The notes under the pieces: model-generated
Told to the model about the DNA's origin: nothing
Databases searched by the model: none
What the model saw: only the letters and a program-made list of their open reading frames with translations
Position numbers and translations under genes: made by a program
In this document: positions 1-11,519 of the stretch, in pieces
Layout: every line of letters starts with the position of its first letter
How positions within the stretch are numbered: the first letter of the stretch is position 1
Source of the DNA: Hydnum rufescens UP504
Taxonomy: Eukaryota; Basidiomycota; Agaricomycetes; Cantharellales; Hydnaceae
DNA length: 64,000 nt
Direction of reading: 5' to 3'
Assembly (NCBI GenBank): GCA_014904985.1
Contig: MU129104.1
Location: 1 to 64,000 of the forward strand

Positions 1-1130
1 TACTTGCTGGTAGGTTTGTTTGTGATTTGACTTTTCTGAATTTTTCATGTGATTACCTGTTTGCAGTAGGAGCATGACCCCAACATGCTTCTGAGTGGCA
101 AAAAAATATGTGCCTGCCTGATATTGGTGTCGGGAGAGTTCCGTTCATACACTTAGTCAGCACACATGTACAGTTTCTCGGGAAGTACCGATCAAGTCAC
201 TCGAAGGAGCGAAATTTTTTTATCATTTCTGACCAATGATGGTTGATCTGGACAACAAACATGGTGCTTCAAGCACCATAGCTGGCTTACTGAGGAAGAC
301 AACTTGATTTAGGCTGATTAGTAAAGCTTCATTACATACATAGGCGAGTCGTGGCTCAAGTCGACTTGAAGTCCAAGTCCAGTCCTAAATTTGGCTTGGC
401 TTCGGCGATAAGCCAAGTCCTTCGGCAGTCGCACGGAGTCGCCCGAAAGTTAGTCCAAGTGGAGATGCTAGTGAAGTCATCCGCGTGACCTCCGAAACAG
501 TCAGCCTGCATCCATGGCAGGTCTCTGCTGGTGCAGGTGTGTGAAAATTGCCGCAGGCAATTTGGTGCGTGAGAACCCGGCACCCGGCCCGACTGTGCGG
601 GAGGGCGGGCACGGGATGGGTGGGCGGGACTCACGACTAGACACCAACAAAGACCACACCATCATAAACAGGGTGGGAGGGAGGGGAAAAGAAAACAGGG
701 CCTCCCCCAGGCTCTGCTGGCCGGGACAGTGAGGCCGTCGAGACGCGACGAAACGAAGCGGAAGCAAGGTTTCGGCGGTTTCGGCTCCTTCCTTCACTAT
801 CCTGCGTGCGTAGTCCTCGTGCCTCGGACTACAACTTGGATCTACCTGGGCGGAAGCAAAAAAAAATTGTCACGTGATTTTTGATCGAACATACGGTCGA
901 AATGGGACAGTACTCCCCAAGTCTCTTATGGCTGATTTGGGGGTTGCCTAGGATCCTAGGATAGTAGTAATAGCATGAATACAAAAATTATACTGTCCCC
1001 ACCTGTATGGGAGAATTTTTAGTGCACAGCCCTAACCCTAACCTATTATATAATCGCCACATGATACCGGATGAGTATGGATGACTCCTATCTTAGAGCT
1101 CGCAGGGGTCCTACTAGCTACCAGATTTTT
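1..1130. other. Intergenic, no gene recognised
   Basis: No open frame here has recognisable protein similarity or convincing splice structure. The stretch contains a perfect 14 bp palindrome CCTAGGATCCTAGG near 949-962, and two tandem CCCTAA units near 1028-1040 which are too few to be a telomeric tract. It lies upstream of the first NLR duplicate and may hold its promoter, but no specific element can be assigned. Confidence 0.5.
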
Positions 1131-1134
1131 GATA

Positions 1135-3182
1135 GGGTATTTTCCCTGAAGCACCAGGAGCTTCTCAGTCTGCCTCGTGGTGATCTAGGCCTCCTCCCCA
1201 CGTGGGTGCTAGTCAATCACACTACCGTCTATCATCTTTAAACGTCTAGGCAATCCATCAGTTAGAGCGCTTTCTCGCACATCATGCCATCCAAAGACTC
1301 CCCAAACCCAGCCGACATGCGCAAAGTATATATTTCAGGCATGCCGTCTACTTACAGAGCAGCCATTAGCATCTAACAAACCTTTTTGGCCCTCACGACA
1401 GATGCCAAATGCGACAGCCATCTTCTACATACATCGGAACGATATCGCCTTCACTTCACCGTTCAGCCTCCCGCTACCGTCACTGGGCTTCGTTCCCCAA
1501 AGTCGGAGTACATCAAGGCAACACATCATGCCGTGATGTGGAAGGATCCCTTCGGGGATGAGTTGTAAGTCTCCTTCACGCACTCATACTTCATTGCCCT
1601 TCCTTCACATTCTCTCGGCAGTATGGTGAATCCGACAGCTATCGAAGGCAGAGTGGCTATTGAGTTGCGCAAGCACCGTTTTGGACGTTCGGGGCAGATC
1701 GTTGCATCGTGTAGTTTGGATCTCTCCGCGACAGACAAAGGTGAACGAACTCGTGTTCACGTGAAGAAAGGGTCACGCTCACGCATGGTCTTTATCCCTG
1801 CAGATATACGCCTCGTTTTGAAAGATGACGCGAACGACAAGTTCGGAGAGTTGACAATATGTGTGGCATCCTCTCTCGTATCCTCTGGTGAGGCTGTCCA
1901 GAATGTTGGCCAGGCTGCCGAGCAGTTAGGTCCCGGACTACCGGCTGTCAACGCTCTCGTGCCCACTCGTGAGGCTGTCCAGAATGCCAGCCAGGCTGCC
2001 GAGCAGCTAGATCATGGACTACTGGCTGTCAACGACGCCATCCAAGCTATTTCCCCGCTTACAACAGAAATCGCAGCCCAGTTCAATGCCTGGCAGCCCT
2101 TGCTGAGTCGCCTCGGCGCACTTGTGAAAGCTGCAGATGCGGTCGCTGAGGTACGTTTCATCCTGAATTCACTGGGCTCTGCGACCACTAAGAACTATGT
2201 ACAAAACAGGTTCATCCCTGGATCAAGTTAGCATGGGGTGTCGTCTCAGCAGCATATAAGGTACGACAAGATTAAATATTTGTATGTGTACACTCTCTGA
2301 CTGGTGTTCCATTAGATCCCTGCCGTCCAGAGTGACCGGGATGCCCGGGTGATGGATTTAGTGCAAATTATGGCGGATAGCTGTTCCTTTGCCGAAGAGG
2401 GCGAGGAGTTGAAGAAACGCTCGAAAAGAGACCAAGACATCATCAACCAAATACTGCACCAAGTAATGGAGTGCGCCAATTTCATTCGGGACTATTGCAG
2501 GGACAAGTCCTTCGGTATGTGGAATCCCGCATGTTCTACTTACTCCAAGACTGATGAGCGTGAGCAGCCAAACGCGCGGTGAAGTACACCGTTTCTCTTG
2601 TCGACGCACGGATCGGTATCTACAAGACAACCCTGATGACACTCCGACAGAATCTGATTGAACTTACGAACATACAATGCTCCGTCATTACGTATCGCGT
2701 CTTAGACGTCGTGACCGAAGTCCGTAAGTGCTTCTTGTATGTCTTCGGTCGAAATCTGTGTTCTAAGATGGTCCCCAGTGGATTTTCAAGTACTCAGCGA
2801 AATAAAATATGCGCCGGAGGCCCAATCACAGTCTGGATAAAGCGTGCTTACCAGGCACACGTACCGAGATTATCGACGCCGTTGTGCATTGGGCTCTTGG
2901 AGCGGATACACCCGTGGTTGATTCGAACGGTTCAATTCCCTTGAACTCCAAGGAATCATCTCGTGTGCTTTGGTTGTGTGGCCTGGCGGGAGCGGGGAAA
3001 TCGTCAATCCTTCGCTCGTGCGCAAAACGCGTTTCCGACCTTGAACGCAAGGGGTCGTACTATGGCTTCGACAAAAATAAACCCCTCGCAAACCTGACGA
3101 ACCTGTTCAGTACGATCGCTCGAGACCTCGCCGACCTCGATAATTCCCGGAAGCAGCGCCTTGTCGATGCTGTCAAGAACGA
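1135..3182 (+). repeat. Direct repeat, copy 1 of duplicated NLR 5' half
   Basis: This ~2.05 kb block is repeated in the same orientation at about 4209-6294 with roughly 95% or higher identity by eye. Homology begins around the shared string CCCTGAAGCAC and ends sharply after the string GTCAAGAACGA. The copies differ by scattered substitutions and many one-base indels, and copy 2 has an extra partial ~72 bp coiled-coil unit. Confidence 0.9.
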
Positions 3183-3282
3183 GCCTAGGCAGAACGGCAG
3201 GGCCAGTAGGAATGGGATCAGGTTTTTTTCGTCCCATCACGGCGGCAAAGTGAGGGTGGCAGTTGCCGACTTACGGACATAG
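1284..3282 (+). pseudogene. Truncated NACHT NLR gene (copy 1)
   Basis: This is the 5' half of a fungal NLR-type signalling gene. A C2-like N-terminal segment (exon ending WKDPFGDEL, then from 1623 with HRFGRSGQIVASC) is followed by an amphipathic repeat (REAVQNASQAAEQL type) and a helical domain (exon VHPWIKLAWGVVSAAYK near 2211-2260). The NACHT start follows, with Walker A GLAGAGKSS near 2977-3003. Homology to the downstream copy stops at 3182, before Walker B, and the frame then runs about 100 bases into unrelated sequence to a stop at 3280-3282. An extra A near 2825 also breaks the frame just before the CLPGTRT motif. It lacks sensor motifs, the NACHT C-terminus and all WD40 repeats, so it is probably non-functional, although a short C2-helical product is conceivable. 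Confidence 0.8.
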
Positions 3283-3829
3283 CGGGCTTGCGGAGAAGTA
3301 CATGAGGATTTGAGCAGGAAAATTTGGAGATTTTTGAAAAGGGATTTGGGGCTTGGGTAGCTCCAAATCCATTTTCAAATCACTCTCAAATGATAATTTG
3401 TGGGACTCTCAAATCATATTTGGATACACTATTTGAGAGCCTTTTGAGTACAATTTGAGAACAATTTGAGGGTCATGAAACCCCCTATTGTCGCCTCGAC
3501 AGAATAATGCCCGCATACCAAATGATTTGCAAGCAAGTCGCAGGCGCACGGGGGTACCTTTTTACAAGTAAGCAGTGTACTGAGTTCTTGGAACGACCAA
3601 TTTGCTAGGGGACCTCTCCTATCTCACCAATGCATTCCTGCTCTAGAAACACCCGCCAGTTTTGAGAGGATATTGTACAATTCAGCGCGAAGCAGCCTTG
3701 TCATTCAATGTATCTGAGGATTTCTCGTCCGTCGTCGGATGGACATCAATAGGACATCCTTAACCCATAAAAAGAGAAAACACCCGACATGACACGTGAT
3801 CAGACGCGCCACAACTTACCCTCACAGGA
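3183..3829. other. Non-genic insert between NLR duplicates
   Basis: The stretch begins where NLR copy 1 is truncated. It contains the hairpin at 3333-3379 and several TTTGAG/CTCAAA motifs between 3300 and 3470. No protein-coding similarity is seen until the dehydrogenase fragment. Confidence 0.5.
3333..3379. repeat. Imperfect inverted repeat (hairpin)
   Basis: The 19-base arms at 3333-3351 and 3361-3379 pair with about two mismatches around a 9-base loop. The arm core reads TTTGAAAAGGGATTTGG. Flanking DNA repeats the words ATTTGAG and CTCAAAT, which suggests a degenerate miniature element, but no target site duplication was identified. Confidence 0.6.
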
Positions 3830-4087
3830 ATGGGATGGTTTCCTCATGCGGGCCTGTGGCGTCTCCTCCCATCCCACTCGCCACATATGTTCTTCTCGGA
3901 AGGCTCCAGGGTTTATACAAACACCGTGCACCCCCCTCGCTGGACCAAGATCCCGCCGTCGAGCGAGCGCGTGCTCGTGCTGGGCGCCTCATCCGGTGTG
4001 GGGAGACTCATTGCGTCGATATACGCGAGACGTGGTGCGGCAGTATGTGTGGTTGGGAGGAGGGCGGGGCTTTTGAACGGACCCTAA
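3830..4087 (+). pseudogene. Short-chain dehydrogenase 5' fragment
   Basis: The conceptual product ends with ERVLVLGASSGVGRLIASIY, a glycine-rich Rossmann NAD(P)-binding motif of the short-chain dehydrogenase/reductase superfamily, followed by a typical RRGAAVCVVGRR second strand. The family is about 250 residues long, but the frame stops within 15 residues of that strand. The catalytic Ser and YxxxK segments are absent, so this is a truncated gene piece. It sits between the two NLR duplicates, probably carried in or cut by the same rearrangement. Substrate cannot be inferred. Confidence 0.65.
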
Positions 4088-4208
4088 TAATGAAGATCAC
4101 CTCATCGGCATGGGATTGACGGCTCCGAAAACGGATCTTTGTTTTCAGATTAGTCTGAGCGACACTAGGGCTACTCGCTAATTTCTGAAAGTACTGTACA
4201 TAATAGCT

Positions 4209-6294
4209 GGGTATTTACCCTGAAGCACGTGGTGATTTACGCCTCCTCCCCACGTGGGTGCTAGTCAATCACACTACCGTCTAGGCAATCCATCAGTTAG
4301 AGCGCTTTCTCGCACATCATGGCATCCAAAGACCCCCAAACCCAGCCGACATGCGCAAAGTGTATATTTCAGGCATGCCGTCTACTTACAGAGCAGCCAT
4401 TAGCATCTAACAAACCTTTTTGGCCCTCACGACAGATGCCAAATGCGACAGCCATCTTCTACATACATCGGAACGATATCGCCTTCACTTCACCGTTCAG
4501 CCTCCCGCTACCGTCACTGGACTTCGTTCCCCAAAGTCGGAGTACATCAAGGCAACACATCATGCCGTGATGTGGAAGGATCCCTTCGGGGATGAGTTGT
4601 AAGTCTCCTTCACGCACTCATGCTTCGTTGCCCTTCCTTCACATTCTCTCGGCAGCATGGTGAATCCGACAGCTATCGAAGGCAGAGTGGCTATCGGGTT
4701 GTGCATGCACCGTTTTGGACGTTCGGGGCAGATCGTCGCATCGTGTACTTTGGATCTCTCCACGACAGACAAAGGTGAACGAACTCGTGTTTACGTGAAG
4801 AAAGGGTCACGCTCACGCACGGTCTTTATCCCTGCAGATATACGCCTCGTTTTGAAAGATGACGCGAATGACAAATTCGGAGAGTTGACAATATGTGTGG
4901 CATCCTCTCTCGTATCCTCTGGTGAGGCTGTCCAGAATGTTGGCCAGGCTGCCGAGCAGTTAGGTCCCGGACTACCGGCTGTCAACGCTCTCGTTCCCAC
5001 TCGTGAGGCTGTCCAGAATACAGCCAGGCTGCGAGCAGCTAGGTCCGACTGCCGACTATGACGCTCTCTTATCACTCGTGAGGCTGTCCAGAATGCCAGC
5101 CAGGCTGCCGAGCAGCTAGATCCATGGACTACTGGCTGTCAACGACGCCATCCAAGCTATTTCCCCGCTTACAACAGAAATCGCAGCCCAGTCAATGCCT
5201 GGCAGCCCTTGCTGAGTCGCCTCGGCGCACTTGTGAAAGCTTGCAGATGCGGTTGCTGAGGTACGTTTCATCCTGAATTCACTGGGCTCTGCGACCACTA
5301 AGAACTATGTTACAAAACAGGTTCATCCCTTGGATCAAGTTAGCATGGGGTGTCGTCTCAGCAGCATATAAGGTACGACAAGATTAAATATTTGTATGTG
5401 TACACTCTCTGACTGGTGTTCCATTAGATCCCTGCCGTCCAGAGTGACCGGGATGCCCGGGTGATGGATTTAGTGCAAATTATGGCGGATAGCTGTTCCT
5501 TTGCCGAAGAGGCGAGGAGTTGAAGAAACGCTCGAAAAGAGACCAAGACATCATCAACCAAATACTGCACCAAGTAATGGAGTGCGCCAATTTCATTCGG
5601 CACTATTGCAGGGACAAGTCCTTCGGTATGTGGAATCCCGCATGTTCTACTTACTCCAAGACTGATGAGCGTGACTGCAGCCAAACGCGCTGTGAAGTAC
5701 ACCGTTTCTCTTGTCGACGCACGGATCGGTATCTACAAGACAACCCTGATGACACTCCGACAGAATCTGATTGAACTTACGAACATACAATGCTCCGTCA
5801 TTACGTATCGCGTCTTAGACGTCGTGACCGAAGTCCGTAAGTGCTTCTTGTATGTCTTCGGTCGAAATCTGTGTTCTAAGATGGTCCCCAGTGGATTTTC
5901 AAGTACTCAGCGAAATAAAATATGCGCCGGAGGCCCATCACAGTCTGGATAAAGCGTGCTTACCAGGCACACGTACCGAGATTATCGACGCCGTTGTGCA
6001 TTGGGCTCTTGGAGCGGATACACCCGTGGTTGATTCGAACGGTTCAATTCCCTTGAACTCCAAGGAATCATCTCGTGTGCTTTGGTTGTGTGGCCTGGCG
6101 GGAGCGGGGAAATCGTCAATCCTTCGCTCGTGCGCAAAACGCGTTTCCGACCTTGAACGCAAGGGGTCGTACTATGGCTTCGACAAAAATAAACCCCTCG
6201 CAAACCTGACGAACCTGTTCAGTACGATCGCTCGAGACCTCGCCGACCTCGATAATTCCCGGAAGCAGCGCCTTGTCGATGCTGTCAAGAACGA
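4209..6294 (+). repeat. Direct repeat, copy 2 of duplicated NLR 5' half
   Basis: This is the second copy of the ~2 kb duplication. It contains an additional partial unit of the ~72 bp coiled-coil repeat around 5030-5100. It continues without interruption into the rest of the NACHT and WD40 gene, so it is the copy joined to the full-length locus. Confidence 0.9.
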
Positions 6295-9200
6295 CACCGC
6301 GATACGAACAAGTCTCGACTGCACGTTGCAGTTCAAACACTTTATCATTGGATCATTCCAGGATGATAAGGCTGTGGGGGAGACCATTGTCTTCATTGAT
6401 GCATTTGATGAATCTGGGGACGTTAGGGCTCGTGCCGACGTACTCGCTATTCTAACGAAGCGAGCGTCAGAGTTTCCTCTGGGTCTTCGGGTTGTAGTCA
6501 CTTCAAGATATGAGCGCGACATTCAAGGTGCATTGCGCTCTCCGCTTCCCCCTGGAGTTGACGTCATGCTTGTGGAGGACATTCCGACTTATCAGACCAC
6601 GCGCGATATCGAGACGTATATACACAATGAACTCCATGATGTGGAAGAGTTGCGAGAGGCAAAGTACCAGGCACAGCTGGATGTGCTCATTCAGAGGGCT
6701 GGAACATCCTTTCAGTGGGCCGCTACCGTCTGTCGCTTCATTTGCGATGATAGTGACGCTGGCGCCGACCCACGGGATCAGGTTGGCACAGTGCTACGTG
6801 CTGATGAAGGCCTGTATGGGCTCTATAACACCGTGATGAAGGAGCACTGCAATCCATTGCATGAGATGGAAGTAAAACGAGTCAAGTCAATCCTGGGTCG
6901 AATCATATGCGCTCAGGAGCCTTTATCATTGCATGCTCTTGTGCACCTAGTTCCACCCGGCTCCATCCTCACTCCAAATGACATCCGGACGCAGCGACGA
7001 ATTGTGAAGCATCTGGCTTCGCTCCTTAATGGCACGCACACTGACAATGAGCCGATTGTGCCTCTCCACTCGTCTTATCGCGATTTCTTGTGTAACTCAG
7101 AGCACAACAAAGATTTCTATATTGACATAGATGACGCAAATCAGCACATGGCCCTGGCATGCTTCCGTGTGATGGACCAGACCTTGACCTTCAACATCTG
7201 TCAAATTCCAACATCATTCCTTCGCAATGTTGACATCCCCAACATTAAGGCTCTCCAGGAAAAACATATCCCTCATCATCTGCATTATGCTTGTCGGTTC
7301 TGGGCTTTCCATGTATCCACAGCACCTAGCAGTGAGGTTACCCATAAACCCTTGGAGTCATTCTTTCACAAGGATTTCCTAGCCTGGTTGGAAGTGATGA
7401 GCCTTACCCATAACTCCCCTCAAACTGTGTTAGCCTCTCTCCATACCTCTCATGTAAGCACAGCTCCAATTGGATTACAAGCTGGAGCTGAGGGCTGATT
7501 GATCCTTAACATACATTCCCCAGATGGCTCCCAATGTTGTTGAATTGAAACATGATGCCATGCAATTTGTCTCCATGTTCTCAAGTGCCATTGCAACCAG
7601 CATGCCTCACATCTACCTCTCTGGTATGACATTTGCCCCAGCATCATCCCTCCTATATCAGAGGTGGCAAGGTCAATTTCCAGGAGTTGCAAAACTTGCT
7701 CAGGGACAACTTCAGGAATGGCCAAAGATGATGCTGAGCTTAGAAGGACATAAGGGTGCCATTGAGTCCATTGCTTTCTCACCTGATGGCAAGCAGATTG
7801 CTTCTGGCTCCAGGGACAACACCATACAACTCTGGAATGTGGAGGCAGGTGTGAGGATTGGCCAGCCAATGGAGGGGCATCATGATGCCATCTGGTCCAT
7901 TGCTTTCTCACCTGATGGCAAGCAGATTGCTTCTGGCTCCCAGGACAAGACCATACGACTCTGGAATGTGGAGACAGGTGTGAGCATTGGTCAGCCAATG
8001 GAGGGGCATCATGATGCCATCAAGTCCATTGCTTTCTCAACTGATGGCAAGCAGATTGCTTCTGGCTCCTGGGACAACACCATACAACTCTGGAATGTGG
8101 AGACAGGTGTGAGGATTGGCCAGCCAATGGAGGGGCATCATGATGGCATTGAGTCCATTGCTTTCTCACCTGATGGCAAGCAGATAGCTTCTGGCTCCTG
8201 GGACAAGACCATACAACTCTGGAATGTGGAGACAGGTGTGAGGATTGGCCAGCCAATGGAGGGGCATCATGATGGCATTGAGTCCATTGCTTTCTCACCT
8301 GATGGCAAGCAGATTGCTTCTGGCTCCATGGGACAAGACCATACAACTCTGGAATGTGGAGACAGGGGTGAGGATTGGCCAGCCAATGGAGGGGCATCAT
8401 GATGCTATCCAGTCCATTGCTTTCTCACCTGATGGCAAGCAGATTGCTTCTGGCTCCCATGACAAGACCATACAACTCTGGAATGTGGAGACAGGTGTGA
8501 GGATTGGCCAGCCAATGGAGGGGCATCATGATGCCATCTGTCCATTGCTTCTCACCTGATGCAAGCAGATTGCTTCTGGCTCCCATGACAAGACCATACA
8601 ACTCTGGAATGTGGAGACAGGTGTGAGGATTGGCCAGCCAATGGAGGGGCGTCATGATGCCATCCAGTCCATTGCTTTCTCACCTGATGGCAAGCAGATT
8701 GCTTCTGGCTCCTGGGACAAGACCATACGACTCTGGAATGTGGAGATAGGTGTGAGCATTGGCCAGCCAATGGAGGGGCATCATGATGCCATCCAGTCCA
8801 TTGCTTTCTCACCTGATGGAAAGCAGATTGCTTCTGGCTCCAGGGACAAGACCATACAACTCTGGAATGTGGAGACAGGTGTGAGGATTGGCCAGCCAAT
8901 GGAGGGGCATCATGATGCCATCTGGTCCATTGCTTTCTCACCTGATGGCAAGCAGATAGCTTCTGGCTCCTGGGACAGGACCATACAACTCTGGAATGTG
9001 GAGACAGGTGCAAGCATTGGCCAGCCAATGGAGGGGCATCATGATGCTATCCAGTCCATTGCTTTCTCACCTGATGGCAAGCAGATTGCTTCTGGCTCCC
9101 ATGACAAGACCATACAACTCTGGAATGTGGAGACAGGTGTGAGGATTGGCCAGCCAATGGAGGGGCATCATGATGGCATTGAGTCCATTGCTTTCTCACC

Positions 9201-10062
9201 TGATGGCAAGCAGATTGCTTCTGGCTCCTGGGACAACACCATACAACTCTGGAATGTGGAGACAGGTGTGAGGATTGGCCAGCCAATGGAGGGGCATCAT
9301 GATGCTGTCTGGTCCATTGCTTTCTCACCTGATGGCAAGCAGATAGCTTCTGGCTCCCATGACAAGACCATACAACTCTGGAATGTGGAGACAGGTGTGA
9401 GCATTGGCCAGCCAATGGAGGGGTGTCATCATGCTATCTGGTCCATTGCTTTCTCACCTGATGGCAAGCAGATTGCTTCTGCCTCCTCAGACAACACCAT
9501 ACAACTCTGGGATGTGGAGACAGGTGTGAGGATTGGCCAGCCAATGGAGGGGCATCATCATGCCATTGAGTCCATTGTTTTCTCACCTGATGGCAAGCAG
9601 ATTGCATCTGGCTCCCAGGACAAGACCATACGACTCTGGAATGTGGAGACAGGTGTGAGGATTGGCCAGCCAATGGAGGGGCATCATGATGGCATTGAGT
9701 CAATTGCTTTCTCACCTGATGGCAAGCAGATGCCTTCTCACTCCCAGGACAAGAATGTCAAAATTTCATGGTTGCCCACTGCAGAGTCCAAACACAACCT
9801 TCAGTACCCCACTCATCTATTCCCACTCCCACCATCCCCCTTTCACCTGGATGGTGGATGGATTTTAGGACCCAGTGATGAGCTTATTCTCTGGGTGCCA
9901 GCTGTCTACCATGCCTCCCTGGAGCACCCTCACTGTCACATCATGGGGACTCCCAACAATACCCAGATTGATTTTCAGCACTTTAAGTGTGGCAAGGAGT
10001 GGGCACAATGTCAAGAACTGGTTGGTGAAGTAGACAATGCTGGTAGTTTCACAGCTTTGTAA
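4319..10062 (+). CDS. NLR-type STAND protein: C2-like, helical, NACHT, WD40
   Basis: This resembles fungal NACHT-WD40 proteins of the HET-E/HET-D type, signal-transducing NTPases that act in non-self recognition. The order is a C2-like start, then a helical region with a 24-residue repeat, then the family motif CLPGTRTEI. NACHT Walker A (GLAGAGKSS, near 6100), Walker B (IVFIDAFDE, near 6390) and sensor (VVTSR) follow. An intron at about 7455-7523 joins the NACHT exon to a linker and 16 WD40 repeats. The C-terminal tail (GWILGPSDELILWVP) is typical of the family. Relative to copy 1 the helical part has several one-base indels (for example near 5327), and the WD40 array has a +1 near 8328 and three contractions at 8540-8562. 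Either the gene is damaged or the repeats carry base-calling errors. The first exon and start are uncertain. No effector domain such as HeLo is visible at the N-terminus. Confidence 0.85.
7749..9770 (+). repeat. Tandem array of 16 WD40 repeats (129 bp units)
   Basis: Sixteen consecutive 43-residue units have the frame IAFSPDGKQIASGS, D-x-TI-x-LWNVETG, IGQPMEG. The last unit is degenerate. Units are nearly identical in DNA. Differences concentrate at a few codons: A/G and E/W/K/Q around the first strand, R/Q/W/H/S after GS, N/K/R before TI, Q/R after TI, and R/S before IGQ. This is the signature of internally homogenised repeats with diversified surface positions known from fungal allorecognition NLRs. 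Confidence 0.95.
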
Positions 10063-10520
10063 CATTCAATGATTTTCATCTTCTACATCTCATTTCACCA
10101 TTGCCATAGTGGATTACTATAGTATCTGGAGGCTAGGAAATCCCTCCTCCCATCCAGTAGGAAAAACAATGAGTGTTTTCCTTCACTGGCTACAACCATG
10201 GCTGAGCTTTAAGGATCACATTATGGAAACCTTTGTATCCATAATTGGGTAATCATACACCTGTCCTGCCATGAAACCTAACTAATGAGATGGTGCCCCA
10301 TGAGGTGGGTCCATACTAACCTAGAATGGCTGCCACAATGAAACTCTGGCTTTTGGGGGCATGTTTCCAGTGGGAGTGAACCCCCTAAATTGGGTTCTTT
10401 CTGCACCAGATGTCAACCTGACTATAAGGCCTTGAATATCACCTTAGGCAACCCTATTTTTGTACCTAAGTAGACTATGTTTTTCTGGCAGAATTGCACC
10501 TAATGCACCCTCAAAATAGT
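10063..10520. other. Downstream of NLR gene, no gene
   Basis: I see no coding signal here. The sequence lies between the NLR stop codon and the inverted repeat at 10521 and presumably includes the 3' untranslated region. Confidence 0.4.
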
Positions 10521-10566
10521 ACCTCTTAGGTGGTTTGAGTTTGCATCTGCAAACCACCTAAGAGGT
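10521..10566. repeat. Perfect 17 bp inverted repeat
   Basis: The arm ACCTCTTAGGTGGTTTG at 10521-10537 is exactly complementary to 10550-10566 around a 12-base loop. It directly precedes the TGTCTA-rich array and may belong to the same element end. Confidence 0.85.
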
Positions 10567-10577
10567 GTTCTGAGTAT

Positions 10578-11135
10578 AGGCATGTCTAAGACATGCCTGA
10601 GGGGTATTTTTGGGGAATTTTTTTTCCAAGTTCACTATATAGACATGTCTAAAATAGCCTGCCACCCAGGAGGGTTTGTTCACTGGCTGGAGAGTGTTAC
10701 AGGTCTAATTTAGGCATGTCTAATAAGATATTTTCTGGAGCCTTAGAGGTGTCTATCATCCTTACTGTGTCTACTGGTGTCTAAATCAACATTTTGAGCC
10801 CAAGACCTCTGGTGGCAGTACTAATAGGTGTCTAATGTTGTCTAGATCCAATAATAATCCAATAATAATGGTGCTATTGTGGATGCATGTCTACTAGTGT
10901 CTAAATTAGAACAAAGGCATCTGCTCAGGGGGAGATCATTAGATGGTGTCTAATGGTGTCTAATTCAACACTTGTGGTACTCTTGTGGATGTGTGCACAG
11001 TAATGTCTAAATCAAACTTTTTGACATAAGGGCCCCTGCTCAGGTGACATCATTAGGTGGTGTCTAATGGTGTCTAAATCAAGCATTTTGACATAAAGGC
11101 ACTTGCTCAGGTTGCAGTACTAAGAGATGTCTAAT
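10578..11135. repeat. TGTCTA-rich degenerate repeat array
   Basis: At least 15 copies of TGTCTA occur between about 10580 and 11135, many in pairs of the form GGTGTCTAATGGTGTCTAA. They are embedded in a degenerate ~110 bp unit that also carries TTTTGACATAA and CTGCTCAGG. A near-perfect palindrome with arms AGGCATGTCT and AGACATGCCT lies at 10578-10598. The array abuts the left end of the long inverted repeat but has no counterpart beyond the right end. Confidence 0.8.
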
Positions 11136-11519
11136 CACCTCAGTCAGCTGAGTGGATAGGCCTTAATAGGCGGGACAAATGCCTCATCTAGTCAGCCTAA
11201 GAGGCCTATTTTTTCTTTGATGTCAATTGACAATCCTTGGATGTCAAATTGACATCTTGCCATCTTTCTGGAGCAGAATCAAACACTGAGCGGAACCATA
11301 TGGATATATTTGGTTGGGGCCCTAGGGGGGTATTGGGATAGGTCCTGGAATGCCCAGGAACACCCCCAAATGGGTCAGCAGGCTATGCAGGCTTATTGGC
11401 AATAATCACAATTATTTATTATTATTTACTTAGAATTCTTATGTCCATAGCATGTTATTATTACTCTACTACTATACATGTATTTATCCCCTGCTGTGTT
11501 TTCACTCGGCATGGTAGTA

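Noticed and set aside
1028..1042. CCCTAACCCTAACC telomere-like string
   Set aside because: Only two full units, flanked by ordinary sequence; chance or a trivial interstitial remnant, not a telomere.
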